NCBI GenBank assembly: GCA_902780385.1
Contig: CACZFF010000024.1
Coordinates: 1 to 44,447, forward strand
Source of the DNA: an uncultured Lachnospiraceae bacterium
GTDB lineage: Bacteria > Bacillota > Clostridia > Lachnospirales > Lachnospiraceae
Direction of reading: 5' to 3'
Length of the DNA stretch: 44,447 nt
The notes under the pieces are model-generated. The model did no database searches and was not told the origin of the DNA. It was given only the letters and a program-made list of their open reading frames with translations. Shown here one piece after another: positions 38,997 to 44,447 of this stretch. A program made the translations under genes and the position numbers. Numbering within the stretch: position 1 is the stretch's first letter; each line of letters opens with the position of its first letter.

Positions 38997-41108
38997 TTAT
39001 TTCAACGTTTCCTTGTAGGCTTTCAGTTCTTTGGCAGTTGCAGGCGGTACAATCGCACCGCGTTTGATCTGCTCTCCGATTTCGATGGCCGCCTGGTAGA
39101 TTTCGTCGGAATAATTCTCATGGTGTTCAGGAATTCCCACTGCATCGTCGATGAGGCCGAATCCCATATTCTGACCGCCGATCCTGCGTCCTGCGATGTG
39201 CTGTCTGGAGACAAGGTCCACAGCGACATCCACGTTTTTGAGGGAGGATGTCAGCACATTTTCGGGAGCCAGATATGCCTGGTCGCGGTCGACACCGATG
39301 GCAAATTTACCGGCTTCTTTTGCCGCCTCGATGACACCTGTTCCTGTGCCGCCCGCTGCGTGGTAGACGATATCACAGCCATCGGTGAACATCTTGTTGG
39401 CAATGCTCTTGCCTTTTGCCGCATCCGAGAAGCTCTCTGCGTACTGGGAGGTGACCTGAACTTTTTTGCCGAGCATATTGTTGGCATAGGCGACACCGGC
39501 CTCATATCCGTACTGGAACTGCTCGATGACCTCACTGGAGATACCGCCGACAAAACCGACCTTGTTCGTCTTGGAGACTGCAGCGGCAATATAGCCTACC
39601 ATGAAGGAGGACTCCTGTGCCCGGAATACGACGCCGGTCACATTTGGCAGCGGGTCGCCGAAGGCGTTGTCCACACAGGCAAAGTTTACATCCGGATTGG
39701 ATGCGGCCGCTTCCACAACGGCATCCGCGCAGGCATAACCGATTCCCCAGCAGAGTGTGCTGCCGTTGTCGACCAGGGTCTCAAGGTTGGTCGGGAAATC
39801 GCCGCTCTGTTTGGATTCGATATAGGCTACGTCCGCGCCGGTCTCGTCCCGGAGCTTTTGCAGGCCTTCCCAGGCACTCTGGTTGAAGGACTGGTCATTG
39901 ATGCCGCCGGTATCGGTGATCATAGCAATCCTGGACCCGGTTCCATCCACATCGGAGAAGTCGTTGGCCTTTTTGAGAAGCTCCTCAACTGAGGTCTGCT
40001 CAAGGTAAATCTTAAATTCTTCAAAATCGTCTTCATTTCCGGGAGGCGTAAGGATTCCCGCCTTGATCTTCTCTCCGCACTCCAGTGCAGCCTCATAGAC
40101 AGCGTCAGGATAATTGCTGTGGTCTTCGGGAATGCCGACCGCTCCTTCTGAAAGTCCGAAGGAAAGTGTCTGCCCGCCGATCTCCATTCCTGCAATATGG
40201 CGCTTGGAAACCGCATTGACAGCAACATTTACATTCTTGAGAGAGGATGTCAGCACATTTTCGGGAGCCAGGTATGCCTGGTCACGGTCGACACCGATGG
40301 CAAACCTGCCGGCCTCTTTGGCCGCCTCAATGACACCGGTCCCTGTGCCGCCTGCCGCGTGGTAGACGATATCACAGCCATCGGTAAACATCTTGTTGGC
40401 GATACTCTTGCCTTTTGCCGCATCCGAGAAACTCTCCGCGTACTGGGAAGTGACAACAACATTCTTGTCCAGAACCCGGTTGGCATAGGCAACACCGGCC
40501 TTATATCCGTATTCAAACTGGGCAATGACATCGCTGGCGATACCGCCGACGAAACCGACCTTGCCGGTCTCGGAGGATGCCGCCGCAATGTATCCGACCA
40601 TAAAGGAGGATTCCTCCGCGCGGAAGACAACGCCCGTTACATTTTCAGGAGAGTCCGCAAAAGCATTGTCCACACAGGCAAAGCTCACATCCGGATTGGA
40701 CTGGGCTGCTTCCAGGACAGCATCCGCACAGGCAAATCCAATACCCCAGCAGAGTGTATTACCGTTGTCCACCAATGTCTCAAAGTTGGTCGGGAAATCG
40801 CCGCTCTGTTTGGACTCAATATAAGCAACTTCCGCCCCCGTTTCCTCCTTGAGCTCCTGAAGCCCTTCCCAGGCACTCTGATTGAAGGACTGGTCATTGA
40901 TGCCGCCGGTATCGGTGATCATGGCGATCTTCCAACCGGTTCCATCCACGTTTTCCATAGCCAGGTCAATGGATGATGTCGCTCCGCTTGCGCCGCCCGT
41001 ACCCGAACCGCCTGTCAGCTCGCCCGGCCGGACAAACCGGCAGGCAGGGAGCAGCAGGATCAGGCACAGGCAGAGAGCAATCAAGGCCCTTCTGGTGCAC
41101 TTTTCCAT
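38997..41108 (-). CDS. Double-domain BMP (PnrA-type) nucleoside-binding lipoprotein
   Basis: A 703-residue lipoprotein with lipobox LLPAC (Cys23), a short Gly/Ser linker, and two full BMP-family binding domains in tandem (about 59-355 and 392-690). The domains are offset by 333 residues (999 bp). Both carry IAMITDTGGINDQSFNQSAWEGLQ and the C-lobe AIGVDRDQAYLAPENVLTSS, and DNA identity is high across the central part, so the duplication is fairly recent. Standard PnrA-type proteins have one domain of about 350 residues. AAAGGAGG precedes the ATG. It lies upstream of the ATPase and two permeases and downstream of uridine kinase, which supports nucleoside uptake. Confidence 0.95.
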   Translation of the reverse strand: MEKCTRRALIALCLCLILLLPACRFVRPGELTGGSGTGGASGATSSIDLAMENVDGTGWKIAMITDTGGINDQSFNQSAWEGLQELKEETGAEVAYIESKQSGDFPTNFETLVDNGNTLCWGIGFACADAVLEAAQSNPDVSFACVDNAFADSPENVTGVVFRAEESSFMVGYIAAASSETGKVGFVGGIASDVIAQFEYGYKAGVAYANRVLDKNVVVTSQYAESFSDAAKGKSIANKMFTDGCDIVYHAAGGTGTGVIEAAKEAGRFAIGVDRDQAYLAPENVLTSSLKNVNVAVNAVSKRHIAGMEIGGQTLSFGLSEGAVGIPEDHSNYPDAVYEAALECGEKIKAGILTPPGNEDDFEEFKIYLEQTSVEELLKKANDFSDVDGTGSRIAMITDTGGINDQSFNQSAWEGLQKLRDETGADVAYIESKQSGDFPTNLETLVDNGSTLCWGIGYACADAVVEAAASNPDVNFACVDNAFGDPLPNVTGVVFRAQESSFMVGYIAAAVSKTNKVGFVGGISSEVIEQFQYGYEAGVAYANNMLGKKVQVTSQYAESFSDAAKGKSIANKMFTDGCDIVYHAAGGTGTGVIEAAKEAGKFAIGVDRDQAYLAPENVLTSSLKNVDVAVDLVSRQHIAGRRIGGQNMGFGLIDDAVGIPEHHENYSDEIYQAAIEIGEQIKRGAIVPPATAKELKAYKETLK

Positions 41109-41249
41109 AATTCCCTCCTTTTAATGAAACACAGTTGTATAAATAGCTTATAGAACTTACTTGTGGAATCTCTGAAGAAATCAGAAGATATGTAAAAAGG
41201 GATAATCCATCCGGAAAGAGCATAAAAAACTATCCGGAAAGGATTCTTT

Positions 41250-41864
41250 TTACCGCAGACGGTTTTTAATGAAATCCACGACCATCTGCATTGCAGCCTG
41301 GTTCCTGCCGCCTTCCGGGATGATAATATTGGCTTTTCTTTTGCTGGGTTCAACAAACTGATCATGCATAGGTTTGACAGTCTCACGGTACTGACGCATC
41401 ACACTCTCCAGGGAGCGGCCGCGCTCATTTACATCGCGCTTGATCCTCCGCAGAATCCGCTCATCCGCATCCGTATCGACAAAGATGCGGAAATCCATCA
41501 GATCCACCAGTTCCGGCTCCGCAAAGATCAAAATGCCTTCCAGAATGATGACAGGATTGGGAAGGACAGGAGTTGTTTTGTCCGAGCGGTTATGTACAGA
41601 ATAGTCATAGACCGGCATCTCAATCCTGTGTCCCGCCTTCAGCTGCCGGATATGGGCACACAGAAGTTCTGTGTCAAACGCATCCGGGTGATCATAATTG
41701 AGACGGCTGCGCTCCTCGTAGCTCATCTCATCATGCCGCTTATAATAGTTATCATGCCGCAGAATACTGACTTCATTTTCTCCAAAATAATTCACCAGGT
41801 TATTGGCCAGCGTAGTCTTGCCGCTGCCGCTGCCGCCCGCGATCCCGATCAGAATAGTGCCCAT
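41250..41864 (-). CDS. udk: Uridine kinase
   Basis: A 204-residue P-loop kinase that phosphorylates uridine and cytidine to their monophosphates. Walker A is GGSGSGKT (10-17); HDNYYKRHDEM, LNYDHPDAFD, VYDYSVHNR and the lid segment RRIKRDVNERGR are family motifs. The start at 41864 is preferred because GGAGG lies 9 nt away; the ATG two codons earlier is only 3 nt from it. It precedes the BMP-transporter genes by 141 bp on the same strand, so imported nucleosides would be trapped as nucleotides. Confidence 0.94.
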   Translation of the reverse strand: MGTILIGIAGGSGSGKTTLANNLVNYFGENEVSILRHDNYYKRHDEMSYEERSRLNYDHPDAFDTELLCAHIRQLKAGHRIEMPVYDYSVHNRSDKTTPVLPNPVIILEGILIFAEPELVDLMDFRIFVDTDADERILRRIKRDVNERGRSLESVMRQYRETVKPMHDQFVEPSKRKANIIIPEGGRNQAAMQMVVDFIKNRLR

Positions 41865-41910
41865 GTGCATGATCCTCCAGTCCTCATTTCAATGAAAAAC
41901 ACACGATTTT

Positions 41911-41938
41911 ATTATATCAGAATAATCGACCAGTGAAA
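41911..41938 (-). promoter_or_regulatory. Probable udk promoter
   Basis: A perfect TATAAT on the minus strand (41911-41916) lies 46 bp upstream of udk. The best -35 is TTTCAC (41933-41938) with a 16-bp spacer, a weak match. Confidence 0.45.
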
Positions 41939-41967
41939 CGCGGTGGGATAAATAATTTTCATTATTA

Positions 41968-41997
41968 TTGTATTGCATAGTTTATATTTGGTATAAT
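41968..41997 (+). promoter_or_regulatory. Probable promoter of the LOG gene
   Basis: TTGTAT (41968-41973) and a perfect TATAAT (41992-41997) are 18 bp apart. It is divergent from the udk promoter and leaves a leader of about 175 nt. Confidence 0.5.
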
Positions 41998-42178
41998 AAA
42001 TATTGATGTAATAAAAAAGCTTTGAATAGATGGTTACTTTACAAGATTCACCTGAAACCTTTGGTGTCTTAGGCGCTTTTTCGCGAAATTTAAGCCTCTT
42101 AGGGAAAATGTGGGATGCAGCAGCAATAGAGAATGTCGGAAACTCCAAATCAATCACAGAAAAAAAGGAATCAAAACT

Positions 42179-42742
42179 ATGAATATCACTGTCTTTCTTG
42201 GAGCCAACATGGGCGATGACCAGATGTTTCTATTCGAAGCAAAAGCACTGGGAAAATGGATCGGTGAAAAGGGACACAAGCTGGTCTACGGCGGAAGCAA
42301 GATCGGTCTGATGGGTGTCCTTGCAGATGCTGTGCTGGAGCACAACGGAGAAGTGATCGGTGTTGAACCCACCTTCTTCCTGGAGCAGAAAATGCAGCAT
42401 GAACGTCTCACCCAGCTGATCGAAACCGAGACCATCGAAGAGCGGCGCGCGAAAATGATCGAGCTGGGCGATGCCTTTATCGCCTTCCCCGGGGGAACAG
42501 GAACCCTGGGGGAGATCGCAGAAGTCATCTCACAGAAAAAACTCGGACGCACGGAAAAGCCCGCTGTTCTTCTCAACATCGAGGGATTCTATGATCCGCT
42601 CAAGGCCATGCTGAGCAAAATGGTCGAAGAGGGCTTCCTGGACAAAACCGATTTCCAGAAAGTCTTTTTCGCCAAGAACGTCGATTCTGCTGCATGGCAC
42701 ATTGAGCACTCACTTCCCCGCCAGCGCAGAAATCCCAGGTGA
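42179..42742 (+). CDS. LOG-family protein (cytokinin phosphoribohydrolase-like)
   Basis: A 187-residue Rossmann-like protein of the LOG/TIGR00730 family. The diagnostic PGGTGTLGE lies at about 104-112 and LVYGGSKIGLMG at 35-46. Family members remove ribose 5-phosphate from adenosine- or cytokinin-type nucleoside monophosphates; many bacterial members have unknown natural substrates. The start at 42179 follows AAAGGAA; an in-frame ATG at 42110 lacks a site. It has its own promoter and terminator. Confidence 0.9.
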   Translation: MNITVFLGANMGDDQMFLFEAKALGKWIGEKGHKLVYGGSKIGLMGVLADAVLEHNGEVIGVEPTFFLEQKMQHERLTQLIETETIEERRAKMIELGDAFIAFPGGTGTLGEIAEVISQKKLGRTEKPAVLLNIEGFYDPLKAMLSKMVEEGFLDKTDFQKVFFAKNVDSAAWHIEHSLPRQRRNPR

Positions 42743-42834
42743 TCAGCATCATCGACACATCGACAGACCTGCCCGTGTCCGCCGCAAGGCATAAAGCACA
42801 GTACACGGGCGTATCATAACAGGCATGTTATAAC

Positions 42835-42886
42835 AAAAGAAAGCAGTGCACCTGTCTGACAGGACGCACTGCTTTCTTTCTTTTTT
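42835..42886 (+). terminator. Bidirectional terminator between LOG and serA
   Basis: AAAGAAAGCAGTGC pairs with GCACTGCTTTCTTT, with an inner CCTGTC/GACAGG stem, and is followed by a C/T-rich TTCTTTTTT. The minus strand also gives a T-rich tail after the stem, so it can end both convergent transcripts. Confidence 0.92.
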
Positions 42887-42914
42887 GGTATTTCTCAGTT
42901 ATACGGTTTTCCCG

Positions 42915-42965
42915 GCTGTTCAAATTATTCTGCTGTTCGGATTATTCTGCTGTTCGGATTATGCA
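42915..42965. repeat. 17-bp tandem repeat, three copies
   Basis: Three contiguous 17-bp units (42915, 42932, 42949) read GCTGTTCGGATTATTCT with a few changes. The array lies directly after the serA stop codon on the minus strand. Confidence 0.88.
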
Positions 42966-42979
42966 GTTAATCGGTTTTA

Positions 42980-44152
42980 TCAGTTATTTCTGCAGATCTC
43001 GCGGACGCGGTAGACGCCGGGGACTTTGCGGATCTCGTTGAGCAGATCTTCAGCGGGAGCATTGTCCAGATCAAAGAGTGTGTACTCCACTTCACCCTTG
43101 GATTTACTGGCCATACCGGCGATATTGACGTCGGAACTGCCGATGATGCCGGTGAAACGGGTGATCATATTGGCCTTGTTCTCGTGGAAGACACAGATAC
43201 GGTTCCCTGTCTCGCATTTTCCCAGGTCACAGTTGGGATAATTGACACTGTTTTTGATATTTCCGTTCTCCAGAAAATCAGAGAGCTGCTCGACTGCCAT
43301 GACGGCGCAGTTGTCCTCTGCCTCTTCTGTGGAAGCCCCCAGGTGCGGGATAGTGATACATCCGCGGCGGCCGGCGACTGTCGAATTCGGGAAATCGGAG
43401 ACATAGCGGCGGATCTTTCCTGCGCGGAGCGCAAGGACAACCGCCTCCTCATCGACCAGGACATCGCGTGCCATGTTGATCAGGATCACACCGGTCTTCA
43501 TCATGGCGATGGCATGGTCATCGATCATTCCCTTCGTAGAAGGAAGGGCGGGAACATGGATCGTAATATAATCGCAGACATCATAGATATCCTCGATGCG
43601 GATCACATGGTGGATGCGGCTGGACAGGTGCCAGGCGGAATCGACAGAGACATAAGGGTCGTATCCGTAGACCTGCATGCCGAGGTTGACGGCAGTGTTG
43701 GCAACCTGCACACCGATGGCGCCCAGTCCGATAATACCGAGTTTTTTGCCCTGCAGCTCTGTGCCGGCAAATCTTTTTTTCTCTTTCTCGGCGATCCTGG
43801 CGATGTCTTCGTTGTTCCAGTTGGCGCGGACCCAGTCGACACCTTCCACGATATCGCGGGAAGCCAGAAGCATGCCGGCAAAAACAAGTTCCTTGACGCC
43901 GTTCGCGTTGGCACCGGGCGTATTAAAGACAACAATGCCCTTTTTTGCGCATTCGTCGATCGGAATATTGTTGACACCTGCGCCTGCGCGGGCGATGGCA
44001 AGTGTCTCGTCAGAGAACTCCATTCCGTGCATGGAAGCACTGCGGACCAGAATACCGTTTGCTTCCTGTACATTGTCAGTCATCTGGTACTGATCGGTAA
44101 ATTTGCTGAGTCCTTTTTGAGAAATATTATTGAGACAGGCATATTTAAACAT
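42980..44152 (-). CDS. serA: 3-phosphoglycerate dehydrogenase SerA
   Basis: A 390-residue D-3-phosphoglycerate dehydrogenase, first step of serine synthesis from 3-phosphoglycerate. The nucleotide-binding motif is GLGAIGVQVA, the catalytic Arg, Glu and His lie in the NMARDVLVDE and HLGASTEEA segments, and a short ACT domain (about 320-390: NRICVFHENKANMITRFTG) offers allosteric control by serine. The ribosome-binding site AGGAAGG is about 13 nt away. A leader hairpin with a T-run (44204-44240) suggests attenuation. No serC or other ser gene is adjacent. Confidence 0.93.
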   Translation of the reverse strand: MFKYACLNNISQKGLSKFTDQYQMTDNVQEANGILVRSASMHGMEFSDETLAIARAGAGVNNIPIDECAKKGIVVFNTPGANANGVKELVFAGMLLASRDIVEGVDWVRANWNNEDIARIAEKEKKRFAGTELQGKKLGIIGLGAIGVQVANTAVNLGMQVYGYDPYVSVDSAWHLSSRIHHVIRIEDIYDVCDYITIHVPALPSTKGMIDDHAIAMMKTGVILINMARDVLVDEEAVVLALRAGKIRRYVSDFPNSTVAGRRGCITIPHLGASTEEAEDNCAVMAVEQLSDFLENGNIKNSVNYPNCDLGKCETGNRICVFHENKANMITRFTGIIGSSDVNIAGMASKSKGEVEYTLFDLDNAPAEDLLNEIRKVPGVYRVREICRNN

Positions 44153-44203
44153 GTTTCTTTTTGTTCCTTCCTGATGATCTGCTGTCAGTCTTTTTCATAG
44201 ATA

Positions 44204-44240
44204 AAAAAACATTTACCGGCTGTATCTGCCGGTCGGCAGC
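44204..44240 (-). promoter_or_regulatory. Candidate attenuator hairpin in the serA leader
   Basis: On the minus strand ACCGGC and GCCGGT form a stem with a 7-nt loop, followed after AAATG by seven T. The overlapping sequence CTGCCG/CGGCAG can form a competing hairpin, and CTGCTG can pair with CAGCAG near the ribosome-binding site. Together this is the layout of an attenuator, though no leader peptide or known riboswitch was seen. Confidence 0.45.
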
Positions 44241-44259
44241 AGTTTTTCAGTCAACACAG

Positions 44260-44287
44260 TCTATATTTTAACTGATTAACGCTGCAA
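44260..44287 (-). promoter_or_regulatory. Probable serA promoter
   Basis: On the minus strand, TTGCAG (44282-44287) and TATAGA (44260-44265) have a 16-bp spacer. Transcription would start near 44253, leaving a leader of about 100 nt that contains the hairpin. Confidence 0.5.
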
Positions 44288-44365
44288 AGTGCATAATAGC
44301 GCTTTGCGCTCGGACTGTCAATAGCCACTAAAGGAAGCTGGCGCATTATTATAAATCATTTTTGA

Positions 44366-44447
44366 TAATGTCCCACTATACCACAAATGAAAATGTCCCG
44401 ACATATGATACAATAACCTCCCTGAAGGGAGGTGATCAATATCAGGA
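44366..44447 (+). other. Right edge: possible start of an insertion sequence or new gene
   Basis: AATGTCCCACTATACCAC and AAAATGTCCCGA are partial direct repeats, followed by CCTCCCTGAAGGGAGG (a palindrome) and a GGGAGGTGATCA ribosome-binding site, with the window ending before a start codon. Terminal-repeat blocks like AATGTCCC followed closely by an IstA-type gene occur in IS21-like elements, but the coding part is outside the window, so this is tentative. Confidence 0.35.

Noticed and set aside
38997-41108. The two BMP domains as an assembly artefact or two separate genes.
   Set aside because: The frame is open throughout, the second half lacks its own signal peptide and start site, and the halves differ at many positions, so the tandem arrangement is likely real; only read evidence could fully exclude error.

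Overview
The window looks like chromosomal DNA of an anaerobic Firmicute, most likely a Lachnospiraceae-type Clostridium relative. Reasons: the left edge carries the 5' end of a Firmicutes-like 16S rRNA gene; ribosome-binding sites are strong AGGAGG types; there are TTG starts; the oxygen defence is a reverse rubrerythrin; and thiazole is made by a glycine-independent, tyrosine-using ThiH. Base composition is about 50% GC and coding sequences are compact. No phage, plasmid, CRISPR array or complete transposon is visible.

Layout. 1-720: start of an rRNA operon on the minus strand with two tandem promoters. 719-4.5 kb: Mbeg1-like hydrolase, reverse rubrerythrin, XRE regulator set among dense hairpins, HIT protein. 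4.5-10.2 kb: cell-surface block with a cell-wall-repeat protein, an NlpC/P60-type hydrolase, an unknown protein and a secreted GH3 lipoprotein. 10.4-13 kb: nucleoside hydrolase, ECF S component and SDR behind a structured, terminator-containing leader. 13.2-17.5 kb: phosphoesterase, EEP-family protein, YaaA, a small membrane protein and ketopantoate reductase. 18.2-22.7 kb: argC, a MerR/GyrI regulator, and a divergent pair of AraC regulator and orphan sugar-binding lipoprotein with a candidate operator pair. 22.9-29.3 kb: GNAT, M20 peptidase, alpha/beta hydrolase, a nuclease-helicase fusion, a DUF1295-type membrane protein and a leucine-rich-repeat protein. 29.4-34 kb: TPP-riboswitch-controlled thiSFGHE, interrupted by near-identical palindromic elements. 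34-41.9 kb: TauE/SafE permease, then a nucleoside uptake operon (uridine kinase, double-headed BMP lipoprotein, ATPase, two permeases). 42.2 kb to the end: LOG protein, serA with a hairpin leader, and a possible insertion-sequence edge.

Themes. Nucleoside salvage appears twice: a nucleoside ABC importer with uridine kinase, and a nucleoside hydrolase with an ECF S component. Intergenic DNA is unusually repeat-rich. Many gaps hold a private short tandem array (units of 17, 20, about 24, 37 and about 38 bp), each different, and one 24-bp array has the same character inside a coding linker. Four copies of a 27-bp-arm palindrome sit in and just beyond the thi cluster. The most unusual protein is the substrate-binding lipoprotein with two nearly identical BMP domains in one chain. 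All functional statements come from reading the sequence and family knowledge; no database search was run.
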